A stretch of DNA of 64,000 nt from Ideonella aquatica. GTDB taxonomy: Bacteria > Pseudomonadota > Gammaproteobacteria > Burkholderiales > Burkholderiaceae_C. Of this stretch, positions 18,483 through 27,311 are shown piece after piece (positions within the stretch are counted from its first letter, which is position 1; the number at the start of each line of letters is the position of its first letter). The stretch covers positions 62,001 through 126,000 of the forward strand of contig NZ_JAGQDE010000011.1 of assembly GCF_018069755.1 (NCBI RefSeq), given 5' to 3'. The translations under genes were made by a program, and so were the position numbers. The notes below the pieces were generated by a model. The model saw nothing but the letters and a program-made list of their open reading frames with translations, was not told where the DNA came from and did no database searches.

Positions 18483-19843
18483 AGCAGTACAAACAAGTCA
18501 TCATCCACGTTGGGACCGACAAGACCGGCAGCACCTCCATCCAGAAGGCCTTGGGGACCATGCGCGAGCCGCTGCGCCGCCGGGGTCTGGCAGCCTACCT
18601 GCCTGGCGATGTGCATCCGATGCTCGGCTCGGCCTTCTGCGCCGAACCCGAAAGCTACGTCTTCAACCGCAACCTCGGCATTGCCGACCGCGCCAAGATT
18701 CAGGCCCGCGACAAGCAGTACCTGGTCGAGGTCGAGGACTTCATCAAGTCGGCGCAGAACTGCGAGACCCTGGTCGCCTCCTATGAAGGCTTCATGCATC
18801 TGCCCGACGAGGCACTGGAGGGTCTGTACAAATGGGCGCGGCGCTACGCCGACTCGGTGATCGCGGTGATGTACGTGCGCGAGCCGCATTCCTATGCCGT
18901 CAGCGCCATGGGCCAGAACGTGCGCATGGGCAAGGAGCCCTGCCCCAGCGGCCGCATCCCGATCCACAACTTCCCCGAGAAGGTCGGCCGCCTGGTCAAG
19001 CTCTTCGGCCGTGACTCGGTGATGGTGCGCTCCTTCGAGTCCGACCAGCTGACCGGCAACGATGCCGTGATCGACTTCCTGCACATCGTCGGCGCTGCCG
19101 ACATCATCGATTCACCGGACTACGTCACACCCGAGCGCGCCAACCAGCGCATGACCTCGCGCGCCATGATGTTCGGCGGCGCCTTCGCCAAGGCGCTGCT
19201 GGATGCCGGCATCAAGCTGCCGTCGGCCGAGTACCAGCGCAAGTACGGTGGTCTGATCGCCGACCTGCCGGGCCCCTCGATCAAGCTGACGCCCGAGCAG
19301 GCCGAGGTGGTGGCCCAGACCAGCCGCGCCGGCCTGGACTACCTGCGCAGCGAGTTCGGCATCGTCTTCAAGGACCCGCCCGAGAAGTACATTGCGCCGG
19401 CCGACACCGCCTCGGAAGAGATCCTGCGCGACATCGCCAACGTCGTCACCGCCATGGTGATCAAGCAGTGCCTGCTCGAGAACGCCTTCGGCCATGTCGA
19501 GGTCGACAACATGCCGGCCCAGGCCAAGGCTGGCGCCGACCTGAAGCTGGGCATCACGCTGTTCAACGACTCCAGCGTGCTGTGGCAGTCCACCAACCCC
19601 AACCCGATCAACATCGGCTACCGCTACCGCGGTGCCGACGGCAAGCTGATCGCCGGCGGCGGCCGTACCCCGCTGCCACATGCCCGACTGCGCGCGCGCG
19701 ACAAGTGCAAGCTGGAGCTCAAGGTGAAGGCGCCCAAGGCGCCAGGCGAGTACACGCTGGAGATCAGCGTGGTCCAGGAACAGCACGCCTGGCTGGACCA
19801 GAAGGGCTTCACCAAGTTCTCGTCCAAGCTGAGCGTGTCGTGA
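18479..19843 (+). CDS. Sulfotransferase-fold protein with C-terminal beta-sandwich domain (1 of 2)
   Basis: A 454-residue protein. Residues 10-20 (HVGTDKTGSTS) form the 5'-phosphosulfate loop of PAPS-dependent sulfotransferases, followed by a helix. YVREPHSYAVSAM, with Arg134 and Ser142, matches the 3'-phosphate-binding R-x-P-x5-S motif. Residues about 345-454 form a separate beta-rich domain (NPINIGYRYRGADGKLI, then RTPLPHARLRARDKCKLEL, APGEYTLEISVVQEQHAWL). It is like the sugar-binding sandwich seen at the ends of Wzt-type and some glycosyltransferase proteins. It would transfer sulfate from PAPS to a glycan. The gene starts inside the stop of its neighbour (ATGA). The next gene encodes a diverged paralogue with the same layout. 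Confidence 0.8.
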   Translation: MKQYKQVIIHVGTDKTGSTSIQKALGTMREPLRRRGLAAYLPGDVHPMLGSAFCAEPESYVFNRNLGIADRAKIQARDKQYLVEVEDFIKSAQNCETLVASYEGFMHLPDEALEGLYKWARRYADSVIAVMYVREPHSYAVSAMGQNVRMGKEPCPSGRIPIHNFPEKVGRLVKLFGRDSVMVRSFESDQLTGNDAVIDFLHIVGAADIIDSPDYVTPERANQRMTSRAMMFGGAFAKALLDAGIKLPSAEYQRKYGGLIADLPGPSIKLTPEQAEVVAQTSRAGLDYLRSEFGIVFKDPPEKYIAPADTASEEILRDIANVVTAMVIKQCLLENAFGHVEVDNMPAQAKAGADLKLGITLFNDSSVLWQSTNPNPINIGYRYRGADGKLIAGGGRTPLPHARLRARDKCKLELKVKAPKAPGEYTLEISVVQEQHAWLDQKGFTKFSSKLSVS

Positions 19844-19874
19844 CCGCGGTGGCCTTTGCGGCAGACTTCAACCG

Positions 19875-21281
19875 ATGACAGCCAAGCCCTTCGACACCGC
19901 GATCCTGCATTTCGGCATCGACAAGACCGGTTCCACCGCCATCCAGGACGTGTGCAACCAGGCCCGGGCCGAGCTGGCATCGCGCTGCTCGTTGGTGTAT
20001 CCGCCGGGCAGCTGGCACGCCCAGTTGGGCTCGTATTTCTCCAGCAGCCCGGCCAGCTATGCCCTCAACCTCGAGATGGGCCGCACCGACGAGACCGCGA
20101 TCCGTGCGGCTGACGAGATCTACCTGCGCGAGCAGACCGAGTGGATCCGCGCCCAGCCGCCAGCGCGCCAGTTGCTGTTCTCGTACGAGGGCTTCATCGG
20201 CCTGAGCCAGCCGGAGCTGGCCGCCATGCGCGCCTACTGCGAGGGCTTTGCCCACCGCGTCAAGGTGCTGGTCTATGTGCGCCCGCCCCTGTCCTACGCG
20301 GTCAGCGCCATGAGCCAGCGCGTCAAGATGGGCCGCCCGGCCTGGGCGCCCGACGAAGAGCGGCCGATCTACCGCTTCAAGGAGCGCTTCAACAACCTGG
20401 TCAATGCCTTCGGGCGTGAGGCCCTGGAGGTGCGTCTATTCACGCGCCAGGCCCTGACCGAGGGCGACGTGGTGATCGACTTCTTCCACGCCCTGGGGCT
20501 GGACCTGGCACAGGCGCGCGCGCTGGCGCAGCGCCAGCGCAGCGCCAATGAAAGCCTCAGTGCCCATGGCCTGGCCTTCGGCATGGCCCTGCGCGAGCAC
20601 CTCGCGGCGCTGGGCATCCGCATGTCGCAGGCCGACTTCAACAACCACCACGGCAGTCAGCTCAACCGCCTCACCGGCGAACCGATCAAGCTCAGCGCGG
20701 AGCAGATCGAGTACGTCCTGACCGAGTTCAAGCCGCACGCCGAGGTGCTGCGCGACGAGTTCGGCATCGTATTCGACGAGGTGCCCGAGCGCTACCTGCG
20801 ACAGGCCGGTCCCCAGGACGAGGACGCCACCCGCTTCGCCCGGGAGGCGGCGCTGCTCTACCTGGAAGCCACGCTCGGGCCGCTGCGTCTGGAAAGCGCC
20901 CAGGGCCACATGGTCTGGGACACGCCCCCCACCACGATGCGGGCGGGTCAGGTCGAGCGCCTGCGGGTGACGCTGCAGCAGCAAAGCCCGCAATGGTGGC
21001 GCGGCACGCCCCAGATGCCGCTGCGCCTGTGCTACCACTGGCTGCACGCTGACCGCCGCATGGCCCACTTCGAAGGCCGGCGCACGCCGCTGCCCGTGCA
21101 GCTGGTGCACCCCGGCCAGCGCATCCCGGCCGACATCGAGGTGTTGGCACCGGCCGAACCCGGCCGCTACATCCTGCAGATCACCGGACTGCAGGAGGGC
21201 TGGTGCTGGTTCGAACAAAAGGGCTTCACGCCGCTGGAGTGCCCGGTGGACGTGACCCAGAACACCGCGAGCAACCCATGA
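19875..21281 (+). CDS. Sulfotransferase-fold protein with C-terminal beta-sandwich domain (2 of 2)
   Basis: A 468-residue paralogue of the preceding protein. The PAPS loop is HFGIDKTGSTA at residues 12-22. The second motif YVRPPLSYAVSAM holds Arg136 and Ser144. The catalytic part ends with DEFGIVFDEVPERYL, closely matching SEFGIVFKDPPEKYI in the neighbour. The C-terminal domain (about 355-468) again has a Tyr-rich strand, RRTPLPVQLVHPGQRI, and EPGRYILQITGLQEGWCWFEQKGFT. The same order of blocks shows a tandem duplication followed by strong divergence, so the two enzymes probably act on different positions or sugars. It starts 31 bases after its partner, and its stop overlaps the next ATG (21278). 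Confidence 0.8.
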   Translation: MTAKPFDTAILHFGIDKTGSTAIQDVCNQARAELASRCSLVYPPGSWHAQLGSYFSSSPASYALNLEMGRTDETAIRAADEIYLREQTEWIRAQPPARQLLFSYEGFIGLSQPELAAMRAYCEGFAHRVKVLVYVRPPLSYAVSAMSQRVKMGRPAWAPDEERPIYRFKERFNNLVNAFGREALEVRLFTRQALTEGDVVIDFFHALGLDLAQARALAQRQRSANESLSAHGLAFGMALREHLAALGIRMSQADFNNHHGSQLNRLTGEPIKLSAEQIEYVLTEFKPHAEVLRDEFGIVFDEVPERYLRQAGPQDEDATRFAREAALLYLEATLGPLRLESAQGHMVWDTPPTTMRAGQVERLRVTLQQQSPQWWRGTPQMPLRLCYHWLHADRRMAHFEGRRTPLPVQLVHPGQRIPADIEVLAPAEPGRYILQITGLQEGWCWFEQKGFTPLECPVDVTQNTASNP

Positions 21282-22402
21282 CCTCCACCCCGCGCAAGAC
21301 CCTGTTCATCCACGGCGGCATGCAGAAGACCGGCAGCACCTCGATCCAGGTGACGCTCAGCGAGACGCCGACCACGCCGCTCTACCAGTTCCTCTACCGC
21401 GAGAACGGCAACTCGGGCTACTACCTGCGCTCGATGTTCGATGCCAGCTTCACCGGCAACCTCAACGAGAAGGGCAAAGGCCGTGTGGCCGGCCTGCACA
21501 ACTTCGGTGACCGGGTCGAGAAATTCCTCGACCGCCCGAAGTCCGTGTTCGTGATCTCCTCCGAGATGATCGGCTCGGCCTTCGGCACTGCCAGCCTGAC
21601 CATGATGCGCGACTGGTTCGCCAAGAAGGTCGACGACATGCGCGTGGTGCTCTACGTGCGCGAGCCCTACGGCTACATCGAGAGCCTGTTCCAGGAACAG
21701 CTGAAGAAGCGCTCGGTCGAGTTCGTGAACCTGGCGCGCATGAGCCCGCCCTACAAGGCCTGGTTCACCGAGGTGGAGGACGTCTTCGGCGCCGAGAACG
21801 TCATCTACCGCCACTTCAGCAGCGCCAAGCTGCGCAACGGCGACGTGGTCAGCGACTTCATCGCCACCACCGGCCTGGACCTGCCCGAATCCTCCATCGT
21901 GCGCAAGAACGAGGGCCTGTCGCGCCGCGGCGTGGCCGTGATCGCCAACTTCAACCATCAGCTCGCCAGCCGCACCCACAGCCGCGATCTGCAGGCCACG
22001 CGCTGGATCACCCGCCTGGCCTCGCAGCTGCCCGGCCCCAAACTGCGCCTGAGCAACGAGCTGCTGGTCGAGGCTGTCAAGGGCACGGCCGAGGACATCG
22101 CCTGGATGGAGTCGCGCCTGGGCTGTCCGCTGGGCCACCTGAACCGCAAGCCGGCCCCGGATGGTCTCACCGACCTGCGGCAGGTATTGGATCTGGACGA
22201 GGAAACCCGACGCTGGGCGGTGGACGTGCTGGGGGTCTCGGCGCAGTCCAGCGACATCGCTGCGACCATGACCGAGAAGCTGCAGTTGGCGGCCCAGGCC
22301 GAGGACGCCAGCATCCTGCGCCAGACCCGGCGCCACTTCGCGGTGGACGACCCGGACAAGGCGGCGCGGCGCGAGGAGCGGGCCGCCGCCCGCAAGGCCT
22401 GA
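21278..22402 (+). CDS. Sulfotransferase-fold protein lacking the C-terminal sandwich
   Basis: A 374-residue protein of the same broad type. The PAPS loop is IHGGMQKTGSTSIQ at residues 11-24, and YVREPYGYIESLFQE at about 126-140 contains Arg128 and Ser136. The region FVISSEMIGSAFG matches the loop preceding the second motif in this family. After about residue 300 it ends in a charged helical tail (RREERAAARKA) instead of the beta-sandwich seen in the two preceding proteins. A PAPS-dependent transfer to the same polysaccharide is inferred from the operon. Start and stop of adjacent genes overlap at 21278-21281; the following gene begins four bases after the stop. Confidence 0.78.
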   Translation: MTSTPRKTLFIHGGMQKTGSTSIQVTLSETPTTPLYQFLYRENGNSGYYLRSMFDASFTGNLNEKGKGRVAGLHNFGDRVEKFLDRPKSVFVISSEMIGSAFGTASLTMMRDWFAKKVDDMRVVLYVREPYGYIESLFQEQLKKRSVEFVNLARMSPPYKAWFTEVEDVFGAENVIYRHFSSAKLRNGDVVSDFIATTGLDLPESSIVRKNEGLSRRGVAVIANFNHQLASRTHSRDLQATRWITRLASQLPGPKLRLSNELLVEAVKGTAEDIAWMESRLGCPLGHLNRKPAPDGLTDLRQVLDLDEETRRWAVDVLGVSAQSSDIAATMTEKLQLAAQAEDASILRQTRRHFAVDDPDKAARREERAAARKA

Positions 22403-22405
22403 GCG

Positions 22406-25015
22406 ATGGCGGGCCCCTCCTGGCTCCGGTCGCTGCGGCCCGCCGTCGCCCCGGCCGCCCCCAGCAGCGCTGACAATCCCTCCATGAGCAAACCCTCCGC
22501 GAAAAATCTGGCGGCCCGATTCGGCAATGGCCATCTCGACATGGTCTCGGCCACCCAGATCTCCGGCTGGGCCTGGGACCCGGAGGCCTCGGACGGCCCG
22601 GTGATGGTGGAGATCCTCGACGGCGGCGAGCGCCTGGCCACGATCGAGGCCAATCTGTTCCGCCCCGATGTGCGGGACGCCGGCCTGGGCGACGGCTACT
22701 GCGGTTTCATCCTGAGCTTCAGCGCCTCGCTGCTGCCCAAGTCGCGCCACCTGATCAGCGTGCGTCGGCTGCGCGACGGCGCCGAGCTCACCGGCTCGCC
22801 CATCGAGCTGGTGCGCGAAGACGGCGGCCTGGACGACGCGGCCCAGCAGCACGTGGCCACGCTGTGCCGCAACGAAGTCGACAGCGCCCGTCGTCCGGCC
22901 GACCTTGACCGCGCGCTGTCCTTTGTGGTGGCGCAACTGGGCACGCTGCTGCAGCGCCGCGCCGAGCTGGGCACCGAACCGGCGGCGCCTGATCTGGGTC
23001 CCCTGAGCGAACTCATCGACGCCGCCACCCCCGCACAGTGGGTGCAGGGCGCCAGCATCGCACTGTCCACGCGCTACCGCCCGCTGCGCCTGCCGCTGAG
23101 CGGCGCCCCGCTGGTCTCGGTGATCATCCCGGTGCATGGCAAGTTCCAGCTGACCTACGACTGCATCGACGCCATCGCCAAGGCCCTGCCCGACGCGCCG
23201 ATCGAGGTCATCATGGTGGACGACTGTTCCGCCGACGAGACCCTGCTGGCGCCGCTGGTCTTCGGTGGTTCGGTGCAGGTGGTGCGCAATGACACCAACC
23301 TGGGCTTCGTCAAGAGCTGCAACCGCGGCGCCTCGCTGGCGCGCGGCGAGTTCCTGTTCTTCCTGAACAACGACACCCTGGTGCGGCCGGGCTGGCTGGA
23401 CGCACTGGTCAAGACTTTCGAGCAGGTGCCGCGCGTGGGCGTGGTGGGCTCCAAGCTGCTGTTCGGTGACGGCTCGCTGCAGGAGTTCGGCGGCATCGTC
23501 TGGCGCATGGGCGATGCCTGGAACTGGGGCCGCCATCGCGACCCGGCCGAGCCGCGCTTTTGCTTCCTGCGCGATGCCGACTATGTCTCGGGCGCCGCGC
23601 TGATGATCCGCAAGGGCCTGTTCGACGAGCTGGGCGGCTTCGACACCCATTTCGCCCCGGCCTACTACGAGGACACCGACCTGTGCTTCCGCGTGCGCCA
23701 GGCCGGCTGGCGGGTGGTGGTGCAGCCGCAGTCGGTGGTGGTGCACCTGGAAGGCCTGACCAGCGGCACCAGCGTGACCGGTGGCGGCATGAAGAAGTAC
23801 CAGGCCGTCAACCACCGCAAGTTCTACGAGCGCTGGAAGGACGCGCTGGCCAGCCACGGCTTCAACTCCAACCAGCCCGACATCGAGGTGGAGCGCACAG
23901 TGCGCAAGCGCGCGCTGTTCATCGATGATGTGGTGCCCACCCCGGACCAGGATGCCGGCAGCAACGCGGCGATGCAGCACATCCGCTCGCTGATCCGCCT
24001 GGGCTACAAGGTCACCTTCATCCCGGCCGACAACATGGCCCAGATCTACCCCTACACCGAGGCGCTGCAGGCCATCGGCGTGGAGTGCATCTACCACCCG
24101 TTCTTCTGGAGCGTCGAGGAGTATCTGCGCAAGAACCAGATGCCGATCGACGTGGTCTACCTGCACCGCTTCACCAACGGCACCAAGTACGCCGGCATGC
24201 TGCGCCGCCACCAGCCCCAGGCGCGCATCCTCTACAACGTGGCCGACCTGCACCACCTGCGCATGGAGCGCGAGGCCCGCCACACCGACAACGCCGCGCT
24301 GGCGCAGCGCGCCGCTGAAGTGCGCCAGGTCGAGCTGTCGGTGATCCAGTCGGTGGACGCCACCATCGTCCACTCCAGCGTCGAGCGGGCGCTGCTGGCC
24401 GAGGCCACGCCGCAGTCCCGCGTGCATGTGGTGCCCTGGACCTACCCGCTGCGCCCGGTGAAGACCGATGCACGCCAGCGCCAGGGCGTGGTCTTCGTGG
24501 GCGGCTTCCGCCACACGCCCAATGTCGACGCCGCGCGCTGGCTGGTCGAAGAGATCATGCCGCTGGTCTGGGCATCGGCGCCCGATGTCCAGGTCAGCCT
24601 GGTGGGCAGCTACATGACCGATGAGGTGCGTCGCCTGGCCGGCCCGCGCGTGTGGACCATGGGCTATGTGCCCGATGTGCAGGCGATGTACGAGCAGTGC
24701 CTGCTCAGCGTAGCCCCGCTGCGCTACGGCGCGGGCGTCAAGGGCAAGGTGCTGGAGGCCCTGGCGGCCGGCCTGCCCTGCGTGATGACCCCCTGTGCCG
24801 CCGAGGGCATCCCGGTCGATGGCCCGCTGGGCGAACTCGTCGCCGAGGACCCGGCCCACTTTGCCGCCAAGATCCTGGCGCTGCACGCCGACCGCGCGCT
24901 CGCCGAGCGGCTGGCCCAGGCCGGCCTGGCCATGATCGCCGACCATTGTTCTGCCGAGGTGGTGGACGCCGCGATCGCCGCGGCCATCGAACCCAGCCCG
25001 GCCGCCGCCGCATGA
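22406..25015 (+). CDS. Fused GT2-GT4 glycosyltransferase with N-terminal beta domain
   Basis: An 869-residue enzyme. Residues about 44-115 form a small beta domain with the signature SGWAWDPEASDGP and FRPDVRDAGLGDGYCGF, a module found ahead of some glycosyltransferases. A GT2 domain from about 237 has VSVIIPVHGKF, VMVDDCSADET, the metal site FLNNDTLV, and YYEDTDLCFRVR. A GT4 domain from about 505 starts RALFIDDVVPTPDQDAGSN and has VVFVGGFRHTPNVDAARWL and the donor site GAGVKGKVLEALAAGLPCV. It is likely to add two linkages of the repeat unit. Start ATG 22406 or 22484 (MSKPSAKN); neither has a clear ribosome-binding site. The stop overlaps the next ATG at 25012. Confidence 0.9.
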   Translation: MAGPSWLRSLRPAVAPAAPSSADNPSMSKPSAKNLAARFGNGHLDMVSATQISGWAWDPEASDGPVMVEILDGGERLATIEANLFRPDVRDAGLGDGYCGFILSFSASLLPKSRHLISVRRLRDGAELTGSPIELVREDGGLDDAAQQHVATLCRNEVDSARRPADLDRALSFVVAQLGTLLQRRAELGTEPAAPDLGPLSELIDAATPAQWVQGASIALSTRYRPLRLPLSGAPLVSVIIPVHGKFQLTYDCIDAIAKALPDAPIEVIMVDDCSADETLLAPLVFGGSVQVVRNDTNLGFVKSCNRGASLARGEFLFFLNNDTLVRPGWLDALVKTFEQVPRVGVVGSKLLFGDGSLQEFGGIVWRMGDAWNWGRHRDPAEPRFCFLRDADYVSGAALMIRKGLFDELGGFDTHFAPAYYEDTDLCFRVRQAGWRVVVQPQSVVVHLEGLTSGTSVTGGGMKKYQAVNHRKFYERWKDALASHGFNSNQPDIEVERTVRKRALFIDDVVPTPDQDAGSNAAMQHIRSLIRLGYKVTFIPADNMAQIYPYTEALQAIGVECIYHPFFWSVEEYLRKNQMPIDVVYLHRFTNGTKYAGMLRRHQPQARILYNVADLHHLRMEREARHTDNAALAQRAAEVRQVELSVIQSVDATIVHSSVERALLAEATPQSRVHVVPWTYPLRPVKTDARQRQGVVFVGGFRHTPNVDAARWLVEEIMPLVWASAPDVQVSLVGSYMTDEVRRLAGPRVWTMGYVPDVQAMYEQCLLSVAPLRYGAGVKGKVLEALAAGLPCVMTPCAAEGIPVDGPLGELVAEDPAHFAAKILALHADRALAERLAQAGLAMIADHCSAEVVDAAIAAAIEPSPAAAA

Positions 25016-25773
25016 CACCCGCCCGCCCCCGCCGCAAGGTCATCCTGCATCACCATCTGTTCAAGAACGCCGGCACCTCGGTGGACGAACTGCTGCGCGC
25101 CTGCTTCGGCAGCCGCTGGGTGACGCGCGAGTTCGTGGCCCGTGCCAACCCCACGCCACACCGGCGCGAGGTGGCCGAGTGGATCCGCGACCACCCCGAG
25201 GCCGTGGCCTTCTCGTCGCACACCGTCGAGCTGCCGCCGCCCGACATGGGGCAGGTCGACATCCTGCCGGTGATCTTCATCCGCCACCCGATCGACCGCA
25301 TTGCCTCGGCCTATGCCTTCGAGCGCAAACAGGGCGGCGACGGTTTTGGCAGCGTGCTGGCCCGCCACACCACGCTGGCCGGCTATGTCGAGGTGCGCCT
25401 GTCGATAGCGCGCGACCGCCAGTGCCGCAATTTCCACCTCAGCCGCTTCGCGCCGATGTTCCCGGCCACCGAAGGCACCGAATTCGAGCGCGCCAGCCGG
25501 GCGGTCGAGACCCTGCCCTTCGTGGGGGTGGTCGAGGAGTTCGACCGCTCGATGGCCCTGCTGCAGTCGCTGGTGCAGGACGACCTGCCCGAGTTCGTGG
25601 CCCGCAGCGTGCACGCCAATGTCAGCCGCGACACCAACGCGCCGCTGGAAGAGCGGCTCGAGCGCCTGCGCGCCGAGGTGGGCGAGGCCTGCTACGCGGC
25701 GCTGCTGACCCACAACGCCGACGATCTGAAGCTGCATCAGCAGGCCCTGGAGCGGCTGCGCGCCCGCACCTGA
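25012..25773 (+). CDS. Sulfotransferase family 2-like protein
   Basis: A 253-residue enzyme of a different sulfotransferase branch from the three upstream. The PAPS loop is LHHHLFKNAGTSVD (residues 12-25), the KNAGTS form typical of carbohydrate 2-O- and chondroitin-type sulfotransferases. The 3'-phosphate motif is FIRHPIDRIASAYAFE with Arg91 and Ser99. No signal peptide or membrane anchor is present, so it is cytoplasmic, unlike Golgi relatives. It is the last gene of the operon. After it come about 100 bases without a gene, containing an inverted repeat GCGCC around a T run near 25786-25800 that is too weak to call a terminator. Confidence 0.82.
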   Translation: MTPARPRRKVILHHHLFKNAGTSVDELLRACFGSRWVTREFVARANPTPHRREVAEWIRDHPEAVAFSSHTVELPPPDMGQVDILPVIFIRHPIDRIASAYAFERKQGGDGFGSVLARHTTLAGYVEVRLSIARDRQCRNFHLSRFAPMFPATEGTEFERASRAVETLPFVGVVEEFDRSMALLQSLVQDDLPEFVARSVHANVSRDTNAPLEERLERLRAEVGEACYAALLTHNADDLKLHQQALERLRART

Positions 25774-25877
25774 ACCTGGCGACGGCGCCCTTTTTTGGCG
25801 CGGGTGGCTGGAAATCCCCCTGCGGGGCCCCATCTGCCTAGAATCGATCGCCTCCCGCACGCACGCCTGCCGCCGCC

Positions 25878-27173
25878 ATGGTCCCCCACCTCGTCACCGC
25901 ACTCATCGGCCCGATCAATGAGCTGGAGCAGCGCATCCTCGAGTCGATGCCAGCCATCGAGCGCTGGTTCCGCCTGGAGTGGATGGAGCACACGCCACCG
26001 TTCTACACCTCGGTGGACGTGCGCAACGCCGGCTACAAGCTGGCGCCGGTGGACACCAACCTGTTCCCCGGCGGCTTCAACAACCTGACCGACGAAATGC
26101 TGCCGCTGGCGGTGCAGGCGGCGATGGCGGCGATCGAGAAGATCTGCCCCGAAGCGCGCAACCTGCTGCTGGTGCCCGAACGCCACACCCGCAACATGTT
26201 CTACCTGATGAACGTGCAGCGGCTGGTGCGCATCTTCACCAACGCCGGCCTGAATGTGCGCCTGGGCACGCTGGACGAGGCCATCACCGAGCCCACACCG
26301 ATCGAGCTGCCCGACGGCAGCAGCCTGACGCTCGAGCCGCTGCTGCGCAGCCAGCGCCGCCTGGGCCTGAAGAACTTCGACCCCTGCACCATCTTGCTGA
26401 ACAACGACCTGTCGGCCGGCATCCCCAAGGTGCTGGAGGGCCTGCACGAGCAGTACCTGCTGCCGCCGCTGCATGCCGGCTGGGCGGTGCGGCGCAAGAC
26501 CCGCCACTTCGAGGCCTACGAGGAAGTGGCCAAGAAGTTCGCCAAGCTGCTGGGCATGGACCCCTGGCTGATCAACCCCATGTACGCCCACTGCGGCGAG
26601 GTCGACTGGCAGGCCGGCACCGGCCTGGAGTGCGTGCAGACCCAGGTCGACGCGCTGCTCACCAAGATCCGCCGCAAGCACAAGGAATACGGCATCGGCG
26701 AGAAGCCCTTTGTGGTCGTCAAGGCCGACAACGGCACCTATGGCATGGGCATCATGACGGTGCGCGACGCCAAGGACCTGGACGAGGTCAACCGCCGCAC
26801 GCGCAACAAGATGGACGTCGTCAAGGACGGCCAGCGCGTGACCCAGGTGATCATCCAGGAAGGCGTGCCCACCTACGAGCGGGTCAACGAGGCCGTGGCC
26901 GAGCCGGTGGTCTACATGATCGACCGCTATGTGGTGGGCGGCTTCTACCGCGTGCATGCCGAGCGCGGCATCGACGAGAACCTCAACGCGCCCGGGGCCA
27001 GCTTTGTGCCGCTGGCCTTCGAGAAAAGCAACCAGCTGCCGCGCCCGGGCGAGAAGCCCGGCGTCAGCGCGCCCAACCGCTTCTACATGTACGGCGTGAT
27101 CGGCCGTCTGGCGATGCTGGCCGCTGCCTACGAGCTGGAAGCCACCGACCCGAACGCCGAAACCTACGATTGA
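25878..27173 (+). CDS. gshA: Glutamate-cysteine ligase
   Basis: A 431-residue enzyme of the betaproteobacterial-type GshA family, distinct from the E. coli form. Recognisable blocks are MEHTPPFYTSVDVRNAGYKLAPVDTNLFPGGFNNL, LLVPERHTRNMFYL, LLNNDLSAGIP and KPFVVVKADNGTYGMGIMTV. The last resembles an ATP-grasp nucleotide-binding segment. It catalyses ATP-dependent joining of glutamate and cysteine, the first step of glutathione synthesis, in the cytoplasm. The start is ATG 25878. The gene stands alone between the polysaccharide operon and kup; gshB is not in the window. Confidence 0.93.
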   Translation: MVPHLVTALIGPINELEQRILESMPAIERWFRLEWMEHTPPFYTSVDVRNAGYKLAPVDTNLFPGGFNNLTDEMLPLAVQAAMAAIEKICPEARNLLLVPERHTRNMFYLMNVQRLVRIFTNAGLNVRLGTLDEAITEPTPIELPDGSSLTLEPLLRSQRRLGLKNFDPCTILLNNDLSAGIPKVLEGLHEQYLLPPLHAGWAVRRKTRHFEAYEEVAKKFAKLLGMDPWLINPMYAHCGEVDWQAGTGLECVQTQVDALLTKIRRKHKEYGIGEKPFVVVKADNGTYGMGIMTVRDAKDLDEVNRRTRNKMDVVKDGQRVTQVIIQEGVPTYERVNEAVAEPVVYMIDRYVVGGFYRVHAERGIDENLNAPGASFVPLAFEKSNQLPRPGEKPGVSAPNRFYMYGVIGRLAMLAAAYELEATDPNAETYD

Positions 27174-27311
27174 AGCAGGGTCTCCCCGCCTGGCCGTGCG
27201 CTCCTGGGCGCCGCCGGGCGCAAGCGTCGCGACCGGGCAACAGGCCACCGATCGACCGCGCCGCCATCCGGCGCCACAATAGCCTGATCGGCGACTCGTC
27301 CCCACCCCAAC

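Noticed and set aside
21167-25018. 1283-codon open frame on the minus strand opposite the sulfotransferase and GT2-GT4 genes
   Set aside because: Low-complexity His/Gln/Gly/Val-rich translation mirrors high-GC codons of the + strand genes, which show clear family motifs.
25786-25800. Inverted repeat GCGCC around a T run after the last sulfotransferase gene, as a terminator
   Set aside because: The T run is in the loop, not after the stem, and the stem is only five pairs.
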